A stretch of DNA of 64,000 nt from positions 61,312-125,311 of the forward strand of contig CAXTIG010000014.1 in the NCBI GenBank assembly GCA_964244295.1. Direction: 5' to 3'. A model generated the notes under the pieces. The model saw nothing but the letters and a program-made list of their open reading frames with translations. It was not told the origin of the DNA and did not search any database. Source of the stretch: JAJAZB01 sp964244295 (GTDB lineage Bacteria; Bacteroidota; Bacteroidia; Cytophagales; Spirosomataceae). Below, in pieces: positions 16,192-23,349 of the stretch (position 1 is its first letter; every line of letters starts with the position of its first letter). Made by a program: the position numbers and the translations under genes.

Positions 16192-16824
16192 TCAGGCGGG
16201 GAGGTTGCGGTACACGTCGCCCAACTGGAACGAAAAATCGCCCAATTGAACCCGATCCTCTTCGGCGGAATACTCCCGGACGACCCAATCTTCTGACTCT
16301 TTAACCCCCGAAACGACGCGGGCAAAGGGCGTGTGTTGCTCGACGAACAGCAGGTGCCGAAGCGAAGGCATCGTTTGATACGCGGCGAGTTTTGTGGTCT
16401 GGTCGAACCTGCGGGTGGAAGTTGAGAAAATTTCAACGATGATTTCTGGATTACTCAATCCTTTCCGCCGCTGCCGTCCGACGACAACTTCCCGCCACTC
16501 CGGTTTCCCGCGCACCATCGACAGGTCGGCATTGAACGACTTGTTGAAGTCGGGGGGCTGGATTTTCAGATTGGAACTAACCACGACGCAATCGCCCAGG
16601 GTATCGAAATACGGGACGAATAAGTACGCCAGCCGGGCCACAATGACCTCGTGTGGCAGGGATGCCTCACTCATGAAGGAAAAAATTTCGCCGTCGACAA
16701 ACTCGATTTGGTAATCCACTTCGTCCACCAGGCTCCAGTATTCTTCGAGCGTGGCGGGTACGCGGAGTTCGTCGGGAATATCGAGCCAACTGAGGGGGAT
16801 TTTCGGGGGCGAAAGCGTTTCCAT
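16192..16824 (-). CDS. Uma2-family (DUF820) putative endonuclease
   Basis: A 210-residue PD-(D/E)XK-fold protein. The signature is complete: EEYWSLVDEVDYQIEFVDGEI, the catalytic Asp in SFNADLSMVRG, and NPEIIVEIFSTSTRRFDQTT with the Glu-x-Ile pair and a downstream K and Y in KLAAYQTM. Uma2 proteins are abundant in Cyanobacteria and Bacteroidota and behave like mobile or accessory genes; their target is not known. It is the only gene in its unit, bounded downstream by a terminator. Confidence 0.88.
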   Translation of the reverse strand: METLSPPKIPLSWLDIPDELRVPATLEEYWSLVDEVDYQIEFVDGEIFSFMSEASLPHEVIVARLAYLFVPYFDTLGDCVVVSSNLKIQPPDFNKSFNADLSMVRGKPEWREVVVGRQRRKGLSNPEIIVEIFSTSTRRFDQTTKLAAYQTMPSLRHLLFVEQHTPFARVVSGVKESEDWVVREYSAEEDRVQLGDFSFQLGDVYRNLPA

Positions 16825-16948
16825 TGGGCAAGCGGTTGATTTTCAGTAAAACTAACGAATTGATGGCGGAGTTGCCAACGGGTACAGCGCGGAAATTCGG
16901 AAGAAGAAACCGTTAAAACGGTTGTCGCTCCGGGGATTTCAATTCGTT

Positions 16949-16968
16949 CCCACGACTAAAGTCGTGGG
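16949..16968. repeat. Short perfect palindrome (CCCACGACT/AGTCGTGGG)
   Basis: A 9-bp stem with a two-base turn followed by CTGAAAAAA on the plus strand. It matches a short palindrome that is widespread in bacterial intergenic regions and could also act as a terminator. Confidence 0.5.
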
Positions 16969-16999
16969 CTGAAAAAAGGCAGGGTGGTTCCAAACGAAT

Positions 17000-17407
17000 T
17001 CAATCCTCCTCCTCCAGCGGTTTTTTCCCGTACATCGCCCGGAAGGTCGGGGCCATGTGAATCATGTGTTCCACCCGGCTCTTGGCGGCGTGAAAGAGTT
17101 TGTAGCTGTAGCCCTGATCGATGGTGATTTGGAGGGCGTTGAAAAGCTGGAGGAGGTCATCGACCCGCACCGAAAAATCTTCGACCACGTACATCGTGAA
17201 GCCCCGGTCGTAGTCGTCGGCGAAGAAGATGACGAGGTGAAAATCTTCCCCCTGAATGTAGGAAGCGACCTGACTCACGGAAAAGGACTTGAACATATGC
17301 CCGTTGTCCACGAGGCTGTCGATGATTTCGACGTCGTTGTTGGTGACGTATAAATTAGGCGTGAGGTGCCGGGAAATTTCCATCGGGAGCGTAAGCGACT
17401 CGGGCAT
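17000..17407 (-). CDS. Conserved hypothetical protein
   Basis: A 135-residue protein from the ATG at 17405-17407. A TTG 24 bases upstream is the only longer in-frame option. The sequence (MPESLTLPMEISRHLTPNLY, FHLVIFFADDYDRGFTMYVV) shows no domain I recognise. It has no signal peptide and is probably cytoplasmic. It is separated from kdsA by a strong terminator, so it is not in the LPS operon. Confidence 0.65.
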   Translation of the reverse strand: MPESLTLPMEISRHLTPNLYVTNNDVEIIDSLVDNGHMFKSFSVSQVASYIQGEDFHLVIFFADDYDRGFTMYVVEDFSVRVDDLLQLFNALQITIDQGYSYKLFHAAKSRVEHMIHMAPTFRAMYGKKPLEEED

Positions 17408-17430
17408 GGTAAAGGACGTTGGTTTTGACA

Positions 17431-17470
17431 AAAAAGAAAACCTCCGGGTGTGCTACCCGGAGGCTTTTTT
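17431..17470. terminator. Bidirectional intrinsic terminator
   Basis: CCTCCGGGT-gtgct-ACCCGGAGG (17441-17463) with an A/T tract on each side. On the minus strand it ends the kdsA transcription unit just upstream of the next gene. Confidence 0.8.
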
Positions 17471-17512
17471 CTATTGGCAAAAGGCACGCCACCGAAATTC
17501 AGGCTGTGCGCC

Positions 17513-18364
17513 TCAGGCCAGTTGGGGAAGCGTGGCCCGGTACTTTACCTCCACGGCGTGGAGTTCAAGCAGGGGTTTTAGAAATTCTTCGAGCAGGCTG
17601 ATGTCCAACTGACTGGCCGCGTCGCAGAGCGCCTCGCTGGGGCAGGTGTGGGCTTCAACGAACAGGCCGTCCACGCCCGCCGCCACGCCCGCCCGCGCCA
17701 GCACGGGCAGGTATTCGCGGGCACCGCCCTTCGCGTCTTTCGAGGGGATGCCGTACTTCCGAATGGCGTGGGTCACGTCGAACACGACCGGGTAGCCGGT
17801 TTTGGCGAGGTGGTAAAAACTGCGTGGGTCTACCACCAGGTCGTTGTAGCCGAAGGTGTAGCCGCGCTCGGTGAGGATGATTTGCTCGTTGCCGGAGTCC
17901 TCAATTTTCTTCACCGGGTGCTTCATGTTTTCGGGAGCCAGAAACTGCCCGTGCTTCACGTTGACGACCCGCCCGGTTTTGGCGGCGGCCACCGTTAGCG
18001 TGGTTTGCATGCAGAGATAGGCGGGGATTTGGAGCACGTCCACCACCTCGGCCACGGGGGCGCACTGCTCAGGGTAGTGAATGTCGGTCAGGAGCGGAAA
18101 GCCGAATTGCTCCTTCACTTTCGCCAGGATTTTGATGCCCGCGTCGAGGCCCGGCCCGCTGTAGTAATCGAGGCTGGAGCGGTTGTCTTTCTGGAAAGAC
18201 GATTTGTAAATGATTTTGATGCCGAGGCGGTCGGCAATGCCTTTCAGCTTTTCGGCGACGGTGAGCATAATGTGCTCGTCTTCAATGACGCAGGGGCCGG
18301 AGATGAGAAACAGCTCGTCGGAGCCGCACTCGATATCGCCGACGCGGACGATTTTCTGGGACAT
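17513..18364 (-). CDS. kdsA: 3-deoxy-8-phosphooctulonate (Kdo-8-P) synthase
   Basis: A 283-residue KdsA that condenses arabinose-5-phosphate with phosphoenolpyruvate to Kdo-8-phosphate. Diagnostic motifs are LISGPCVIEDE, IYKSSFQKDNRSS, LTDIHYPEQ, NVKHGQFLAPENMKH, FDVTHAIRKYG and FVEAHTCPSEALCDA. The Cys25 in SGPCVIE, where metal-independent enzymes have Asn, marks the metal-dependent class. The length is normal. It is the last gene of the kdnA-kdnB-kdsA group and is followed by a terminator. A DUF433 remnant lies between kdnB and kdsA. Confidence 0.96.
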   Translation of the reverse strand: MSQKIVRVGDIECGSDELFLISGPCVIEDEHIMLTVAEKLKGIADRLGIKIIYKSSFQKDNRSSLDYYSGPGLDAGIKILAKVKEQFGFPLLTDIHYPEQCAPVAEVVDVLQIPAYLCMQTTLTVAAAKTGRVVNVKHGQFLAPENMKHPVKKIEDSGNEQIILTERGYTFGYNDLVVDPRSFYHLAKTGYPVVFDVTHAIRKYGIPSKDAKGGAREYLPVLARAGVAAGVDGLFVEAHTCPSEALCDAASQLDISLLEEFLKPLLELHAVEVKYRATLPQLA

Positions 18365-18399
18365 GGGAAATCAGTTTTCAGTTTAACAGTTTTCGGTTT

Positions 18400-18609
18400 T
18401 CAGTTACACTGACGCTTGTCGGTGAATTCCAGGCAAGCCCGAATATCTTCCTCGGTCAGGTAGGAGTACTCATCCAGAACCTCCCGGTGCGTCGAGCCTT
18501 TCGCCAGCAACCCGACGATGAACTGCACCGAAAGGCGAGTACCTTTCAGCACGGGTTTTCCCGCTAAAATCGCAGGATTCGATTCGATGCGTTGAAGGAG
18601 ATTTTCCGT
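18400..18609 (-). CDS. DUF433 (VapB45-like) antitoxin with no standard start codon
   Basis: The frame opening directly after the kdnB stop reads ENLLQRIESNPAILAGKPVL, then KGTRLSVQFIVGLLAKG and TEEDIRACLEF, ending at TGA at 18400-18402. This is a near-complete DUF433 domain, an antitoxin family usually paired with DUF5615 PIN-like toxins. Where relatives begin with Met the sequence has ACG (18607-18609), and the only earlier codons are CTC and the kdnB stop TAG in the same frame. It is either started at ACG, made by read-through, or dead. No DUF5615 partner is present. Confidence 0.55.
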   Translation of the reverse strand, partial: TENLLQRIESNPAILAGKPVLKGTRLSVQFIVGLLAKGSTHREVLDEYSYLTEEDIRACLEFTDKRQCN

Positions 18610-18612
18610 GAG

Positions 18613-19692
18613 CTACAGTCGTTTAAACAACTTCTTCAGCACGTCCATCGTGATCGTCTTTCTCCAATCGTAGCCGATGGCGTGGTTCCACATGTGGGGC
18701 AGGTTGTAGGATACTTCGGCCATTTTGGTGAGCGTTTTGTTGTCCCAGTCTTTCGACAAACCCTGCGGCAGCGTCACGTTGAAGCGATTCACCATGCTTT
18801 TGAATTCCGTCGTGCCTTCGGGGTAGTAATCCTCCATGTGGTTCATGATGAGGCAGTTGGCGTAACAGTGGCGGGTGCCCAGAATTTTCGACAGCCCGTA
18901 ACTCAGCGCGTGAACCACGCCCACCTCCGAGTAGGTCAGACTCAGGCCACCCATCAGAGAAGCCACCATCAGTTTCTCGTCGTTTTCGGGGGTTTGGCCC
19001 GCATTTTCGCCCAAATAAATTTCCCGGCAAAGCTTCATCGCCTGCTCGGCGTAGGCGTGGGAGTAAGCGTTGTTGAACTGCCCGTTTTCCGACTCGATGC
19101 AGTGGATGTACGTGTCCATGCCCGTGTAAAACCACCAATCGGTGGGCACGCTGGCGATGAGGTCGGGGTCGAGGATGACCTGGTTGAACACCGTCCATTC
19201 GCACTTCAGGCCCAGCTTTTTCTCCGGACCGGTCAGCACGGCGGTCATCGACACCTCGGCCCCGGTGCCCGAAATGGTCGGTACGCCGACGTGGTACACG
19301 CCGGGGGTTTTGATGAGGTTTAGCCCTTGATAAAGGGTCGAAGACCCTTCGTTGGTGAGCATGAGCGAAAGCGCCTTCGCGATGTCCATGATGCTCCCGC
19401 CGCCGATGCCCACCACGCCCGCCGGGAGGCCTTTTTTCGCCAGAATCTCGTCGCGGAGGGTGTCGATTTGCTCGGTCGTCGGCTCGTGTTCTTCGACGCT
19501 GATGAAATACACCAGGTCTTCGAGGTGGTTGGGCAGGTTGTGTTCGAGGTCTTTGCCCTTGAAATACTGATCGACCAGGAAGACAAAATACTGTTGATTT
19601 TCCGAGCGGCGCGGGGCCAGAATCTCGTCGAGTTGGTGAAAACTCCGCCGTCCGAAGACGGTTTTTTCGATGCCTTTGAAGTTTTTGTGCAT
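18613..19692 (-). CDS. kdnB: Kdo 8-oxidase, iron-dependent alcohol dehydrogenase family
   Basis: A 359-residue group III (iron) alcohol dehydrogenase. The NAD-binding GGGS is at 97-100, and the metal ligands fit D193, H197, H261 and H275 (GMDTYIHCIES, VVHALSYGLS, GTRHCYANC). The overall sequence (MHKNFKGIEKTVFGRRSFHQ, VGVPTISGTGAEVS, DWWFYTGMD) closely follows KdnB, which oxidises the C8 hydroxyl of Kdo before transamination by KdnA. The kdnA and kdsA neighbours support this over a generic alcohol dehydrogenase. It is on the same strand as kdnA, separated by a toxin-antitoxin pair. Confidence 0.88.
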   Translation of the reverse strand: MHKNFKGIEKTVFGRRSFHQLDEILAPRRSENQQYFVFLVDQYFKGKDLEHNLPNHLEDLVYFISVEEHEPTTEQIDTLRDEILAKKGLPAGVVGIGGGSIMDIAKALSLMLTNEGSSTLYQGLNLIKTPGVYHVGVPTISGTGAEVSMTAVLTGPEKKLGLKCEWTVFNQVILDPDLIASVPTDWWFYTGMDTYIHCIESENGQFNNAYSHAYAEQAMKLCREIYLGENAGQTPENDEKLMVASLMGGLSLTYSEVGVVHALSYGLSKILGTRHCYANCLIMNHMEDYYPEGTTEFKSMVNRFNVTLPQGLSKDWDNKTLTKMAEVSYNLPHMWNHAIGYDWRKTITMDVLKKLFKRL

Positions 19693-19700
19693 GGGTGAAA

Positions 19701-20173
19701 TTAAATCTCTCCGGCTTCGTCCAGTGCCTTTTGAATCAGAGCCTCGGAAATGCGAAAGTTGGTTTGGCGGCGCATGGTTTCCAGGTGCGGCCGAACCAAC
19801 GCGAGCAACCCTTCCCGTTTGGCCTGCAACAACACACCCCCACGCTTCCCTTGATGGGAATGCCGAGATATTCGGCCGCGAGCCGACCTTTCAAATCGTC
19901 AATCAACACGAGAACTTGGCCCGTTCGGCGGTGTTCGAGGGCCAGAGCCAGCGCGCTTGCTTCGCCGGGGTCGAGTTTGTAAGGTGCCAGCGGAGTCAGC
20001 ATTGGGGCGTCAACCGGTTTCACCGAAATCCATTCCGGCAAAAAATCCAAAAATTCCGCCGCGACCACCGGAGTAATCGTCACCGACTCGTACAAACGAG
20101 GCAACAAGCCCAGCAGGCCCAACTTCTGGAGAATAATCAGGCAACTAGTGTCAGCGATGACGAGTTGGGTCAT
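19701..20173 (-). pseudogene. PIN-domain toxin (DUF3368 family), frameshifted
   Basis: The gene starts MTQLVIADTSCLIILQKLGL with the first PIN-domain Asp, keeps GEASALALALEHR and VLIDDLKGRLAAEYLGIPIKGSVGV, then goes out of frame. The minus strand reads GGGGTGTGTTGTTGCAGG where GGGGTGTTGTTGCAGG would continue as VLLQAKREGLLALVRPHLE and end DEAGEI at the TAA at 19701-19703. A GT dinucleotide insertion near 19840 is therefore the simplest explanation. The toxin is probably inactive. It follows an intact UPF0175 antitoxin, overlapping it by 23 bp. Confidence 0.8.
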
Positions 20174-20393
20174 GGGTCAATTCACGTTCCAAATCCTCCG
20201 CTGAATAATTGATAAACGAAACGCCGTACTCTCCGAGCAATTCCATAAACGTCCACTTGGAATATCCCGCCAATTCCGCCGCTTGGCCCAGCGAAAGTTT
20301 ACCCGATTCGTACAGACGGCTCGCCAGAATCATCTTCAAATCGCGGTCACTGACGTCGAGCGAATCGGGAAGTTGTAACTCAAAGGTTTTCAT
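20151..20393 (-). CDS. UPF0175-family antitoxin
   Basis: An 80-residue protein (MKTFELQLPDSLDVSDRDLK, LASRLYESGKLSLGQAAELA, GYSKWTFMELLGEYGVSFIN) matching UPF0175, a helix-turn-helix-like family found next to DUF3368 PIN toxins. It would bind and neutralise the toxin and autoregulate the pair. The C-terminal coding region overlaps the toxin start. Since the toxin is frameshifted the antitoxin may be a relic. The pair splits kdnA from kdnB. Confidence 0.85.
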   Translation of the reverse strand: MKTFELQLPDSLDVSDRDLKMILASRLYESGKLSLGQAAELAGYSKWTFMELLGEYGVSFINYSAEDLERELTHDPTRHR

Positions 20394-20413
20394 GGCGTTG
20401 GTTATTAACAGGA

Positions 20414-21619
20414 CTACGCCTCCACACTCACCGCTCGCCGCACCGCGTCGCCGATTTTCCCGGCCAGCGCCTCCACTTCTTCCGCCGTCCAGGTCACGCG
20501 GATGCCGAAGGAAATCAACCGCCCGACGGTTTGCTGCGACTTGGGCAAATCGAGGGCCGTGTAATCCTGCGGGGCACTGAGCACTTCGATGGGCAGTTTA
20601 CTCGCCGTCCGCATCTCCTTCACGTGGTCCCACTGGTTGATGAAGTGGTACATATTCGTAAACCAGTAGTTGAAGCCACCCACGCCCGCCGCGTTCAGTT
20701 CGTGCACCGTGCGTTGGGCGGTGTCGGTGTCGGGCAACAGCAGGTTGAGGAACGTGGCCGAATCGCCGTCGGGGTCGGGAATTTGGGCGAAGTCCAGGCC
20801 GGGTACTTCGCGGAGCAGGTCCATCATCCGGCATTTGTGTTCATTATTTTTTTGGATAATCTGGGGCACCCGGCGGGTTTGGGCCAGGCCCACGGCGGCG
20901 TGCAGTTCCGAAATCCGGTAGTTGAAGCCGATGATGGGGTGCTGCTCCATGCCCCGGTTCGAGCCGACGTGGTCGTGGCCGTGGTCGGCGTAGGAGTCGG
21001 CGAGGCGGTAGGCGGTTTCGTCGTTGGTGACGAACACGCCGCCTTCGCCCGCCGTGGCGATTTTGAAAAAGTCGTAGGAATACGCCCCGGTTTTGCCCCA
21101 AAGCCCGGTGAAGGTGCCCTTGAAACTGGCCCCCATCGCCTGCCCGGCGTCTTCGACCAGCACGAGGTTGTGCTCGCGAATCACGGCCATAATCGCGTCC
21201 ATGTCGGCCATTTGCCCGCACATATGCACCAGGCAAACGCCCTTCGTGCGCGGCGTGATAGCCTTCCGAATTCCTTCGGCGCTGAGGCAAAGCGTTTCGT
21301 CGATTTCGGCAAAAACGGGCAAAGCCCCAATCATTAAGGCCGCTTCGATGGTCGCGATGTAGGTGAAGGGTGGCACAATCACCTCGTCGCCCGCGCCAAT
21401 CCCGGCGGCGACCATCGCGCACTGCGCGGCGGTAGAGCCGCTGCTCACGGCGTGGGCGTACTTCGCGCCGACGACCTTGCAGACTTCCGCCTCAAATTCG
21501 CGGGCTTTCCAGACGTTGTTCCGCTGGGCCTCGTGGTTGTAGCGAAACAGGATGCCGGTTTCCAGCACGTCGTTGATTTCCTGGCGCTCTTCCGCGCCGA
21601 ATAGTTCGGTTCCGGGCAT
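20414..21619 (-). CDS. kdnA: 8-amino-3,8-dideoxy-Kdo transaminase, DegT/DnrJ family
   Basis: A 401-residue PLP-dependent sugar aminotransferase. It shows AVSSGSTAAQCAMVAAGIG, EDAGQAMGASFKG with the PLP-ring Asp157, and SYDFFKIATAGEGG with the Schiff-base lysine K186. The paired presence of a KdnB-like dehydrogenase and kdsA identifies it as KdnA, which converts 8-keto-Kdo to 8-amino-8-deoxy-Kdo for lipopolysaccharide. On sequence alone it could be another DegT/DnrJ sugar aminotransferase; context decides. It is the first gene of the unit, with a -7-like TACCTTTG about 100 bp upstream. Confidence 0.87.
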   Translation of the reverse strand: MPGTELFGAEERQEINDVLETGILFRYNHEAQRNNVWKAREFEAEVCKVVGAKYAHAVSSGSTAAQCAMVAAGIGAGDEVIVPPFTYIATIEAALMIGALPVFAEIDETLCLSAEGIRKAITPRTKGVCLVHMCGQMADMDAIMAVIREHNLVLVEDAGQAMGASFKGTFTGLWGKTGAYSYDFFKIATAGEGGVFVTNDETAYRLADSYADHGHDHVGSNRGMEQHPIIGFNYRISELHAAVGLAQTRRVPQIIQKNNEHKCRMMDLLREVPGLDFAQIPDPDGDSATFLNLLLPDTDTAQRTVHELNAAGVGGFNYWFTNMYHFINQWDHVKEMRTASKLPIEVLSAPQDYTALDLPKSQQTVGRLISFGIRVTWTAEEVEALAGKIGDAVRRAVSVEA

Positions 21620-21722
21620 GGGGTGGTTTTCGGTTTTAGCTTCGCAGAATCTGCGATTTCAGTTTTTGGTTTTCAGTTGGTTGGTCAACTGAGCCAACCT
21701 GTACCCAAAGGATTTCTGGCGG

Positions 21723-21730
21723 CAAAGGTA
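21723..21730 (-). promoter_or_regulatory. Candidate -7 element for kdnA unit (TACCTTTG)
   Basis: The minus-strand octamer fits TAnnTTTG, lies 104 bp before the kdnA ATG and is divergent from a stronger promoter at 21748-21777. No good -33 element is seen. Confidence 0.4.
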
Positions 21731-21747
21731 AGGATTTTCGCCGGGGC

Positions 21748-21777
21748 TTGGGCCGACCCGTTGCCTGCGTACCTTTG
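21748..21777 (+). promoter_or_regulatory. Promoter for siroheme synthesis gene
   Basis: TTG at 21748-21750, a 19-base spacer, then TACCTTTG at 21770-21777: a full Bacteroidota-type promoter 44 bp before the TTG start codon. Confidence 0.65.
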
Positions 21778-21820
21778 ACCATCAACTAAAAACTGTGAAC
21801 TGCAAACTGAAAACTGCCCG

Positions 21821-22405
21821 TTGAACCGCCTCTTCCCCATTTTCTTAAAACTCGAAACCCTTGACGTGCTGCTCGTGGGCGGGGGCAACGTGGGCCTCGA
21901 AAAACTCAGTGCGCTACTCGTCAACAGCCCCGACACCCGCGTGAGCGTGGTGGCCGACCGCTTCCTGCCCGAACTCCGCGAACTGGCCGCCGCCCACCCC
22001 GCCGTGACGCTGACGGAACGGAAATTTGAGGTGGAGGATTTGCGGGAAAAAGACCTCATCGTACTCGCCACCGACGACCCCGCCCTGCACGAGCGCATCA
22101 AACGCATCACCCGCGAACGCCGGATTTTGACGAACGTAGCCGACACGCCTGCCCTCTGCGATTTTTACCTGGGCAGCATCGTTCAGAAGGGGGATTTGAA
22201 AATCGCCATTTCGACCAACGGTAAATCGCCCACCGTCGCCAAGCGCCTGCGTGAATTCCTGGGCGATGTAATTCCCGATTCGATTCAGGAAACCCTGGAA
22301 AACCTGACCGCCGTGCGGGAGAAAATCAAGGGTGATTTTGCGGAAAAAGTACGGCGACTCAACGAACTGACCGCTTCGCTTTCGGGTAAAAAACCTTCCG
22401 AATAA
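21821..22405 (+). CDS. Precorrin-2 dehydrogenase (Met8/CysG-N type)
   Basis: A 194-residue protein with the NAD-binding LLVGGGNVGLEKLSALL at the N-terminus, IVLATDDPALHERI, and NVADTPALCDFYLGSIVQKGDLKIAISTNGKSPTVAKRLREFL, the conserved core of the CysG N-terminal/Met8 family. It oxidises precorrin-2 to sirohydrochlorin and may insert iron, supplying siroheme for NirB together with CobA at 41094. Initiation is at TTG (21821); no ATG is available. Its stop overlaps the next ATG (TAATG), so the GreA-like gene is coupled. Confidence 0.88.
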   Translation: MNRLFPIFLKLETLDVLLVGGGNVGLEKLSALLVNSPDTRVSVVADRFLPELRELAAAHPAVTLTERKFEVEDLREKDLIVLATDDPALHERIKRITRERRILTNVADTPALCDFYLGSIVQKGDLKIAISTNGKSPTVAKRLREFLGDVIPDSIQETLENLTAVREKIKGDFAEKVRRLNELTASLSGKKPSE

Positions 22406-22863
22406 TGACCGATTCTGATTTTAAAACCCAGGTATTCACCGCCCTAAAAACCCTCCTCGACGAACGGATGCAAACCGCCCACGCCGCCATGCAAGCTGCC
22501 CAGGAATCGGCCAACTCGGAGGGTAAAAGCTCGGCGGGCGACAAGTACGAAACCGCCCGCGCGATGGGCCAACTCGACCGCGATATGCACGCCCGCCAGT
22601 ACGAAACCGCCCGGCAGGAGCGCCACCTGCTCGAACGCCTATCCGACGTACCGCCCGCCGCCCGCGTGGTACCGGGTTCGCTGGTGCGCACGGCGGCGGG
22701 GCTGTTTCTGGTGTCGGTCAGCGTGGGGAAAGTGACGGTGGAGGGACAGGCGGTTATCGCCGTGTCGGCGCAATCGCCGGTGGGGGCGCTGCTGCTGGGC
22801 AAGCGGGTGGGGGAGGTTTTTTCGTTTCAGAAAAAAGACACCCCAATTCTTGAAATTAGCTGA
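22405..22863 (+). CDS. GreA/GreB C-terminal-like protein
   Basis: A 152-residue protein: a helical N-terminal part with SAGDKYETARAMGQLDRD, typical of the coiled-coil segment, followed by the FKBP-like domain PGSLVRTAAGLFLVSVSVGK, then AQSPVGALLLGKRVGEVFSF. That C-terminal pattern is the GreA/GreB secondary-channel factor domain. Bacteroidota genomes often annotate such proteins as 3-oxoacyl-ACP synthase by mistake. It may bind RNA polymerase, but the acidic tip residues needed for transcript cleavage are not evident. It is translationally coupled to the preceding gene. Confidence 0.7.
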   Translation: MTDSDFKTQVFTALKTLLDERMQTAHAAMQAAQESANSEGKSSAGDKYETARAMGQLDRDMHARQYETARQERHLLERLSDVPPAARVVPGSLVRTAAGLFLVSVSVGKVTVEGQAVIAVSAQSPVGALLLGKRVGEVFSFQKKDTPILEIS

Positions 22864-22866
22864 CGC

Positions 22867-23340
22867 ATGAAAACCATCCCAACCTTGTACGACTGGGCGG
22901 GCGGCAACGACGCCCTCGAACGCCTGACCCAGGTTTTTTACGATAAAGTTTTCCAGGACGAACTGCTGTATCCAATCTTTAAAAATATGGCGGGCGATCA
23001 CTCCCGGCACGTGGCCCACTTCATCGGCGAGGTGTTCCGGGGACCGAAGCGCTACACCGAAAACGACGGCGGTAGCCACGCCGGCATGGTGGCCCACCAC
23101 GTCGGCAAGCGCCTCACCGAGGCCCAACGCCAACGCTGGATGCAGCTTTTGCTCCAAAGCGCCGACGAAGTGGGCCTGGCCGACGACCCTGAGTTTCGCT
23201 CGGCCCTGGTGGGGTACCTCGAATGGGGCAGCCGCCTGGCCGTGCTCAATTCCAACGCCGACCAGAACCCGATTCAGGAAGGCGAACCGATGCCAACGTG
23301 GGGTTGGGGCGAAACCGGCGGGCCCTACCAGCCGGGGTGA
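22867..23340 (+). CDS. Group II truncated haemoglobin (trHbO)
   Basis: A 157-residue 2-over-2 globin. Tyr25 (B10), PIFKNM, HVAHFIGEVFRGPKRY, the proximal His in MVAHHVGKRLTEAQRQRW (77/78) and Trp120 (G8, YLEWGSR) are hallmarks of group II. Such globins bind O2 and detoxify NO and peroxides in the cytoplasm. The C-terminal extension (MPTWGWGETGGPYQPG) is normal for the bacterial subgroup. It lies 3 bases after the GreA-like gene, so it belongs to the siroheme/GreA unit; a link to nitrosative stress from nitrate reduction is plausible but inferred. Confidence 0.92.
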   Translation: MKTIPTLYDWAGGNDALERLTQVFYDKVFQDELLYPIFKNMAGDHSRHVAHFIGEVFRGPKRYTENDGGSHAGMVAHHVGKRLTEAQRQRWMQLLLQSADEVGLADDPEFRSALVGYLEWGSRLAVLNSNADQNPIQEGEPMPTWGWGETGGPYQPG

Positions 23341-23349
23341 CGGGGGAAA

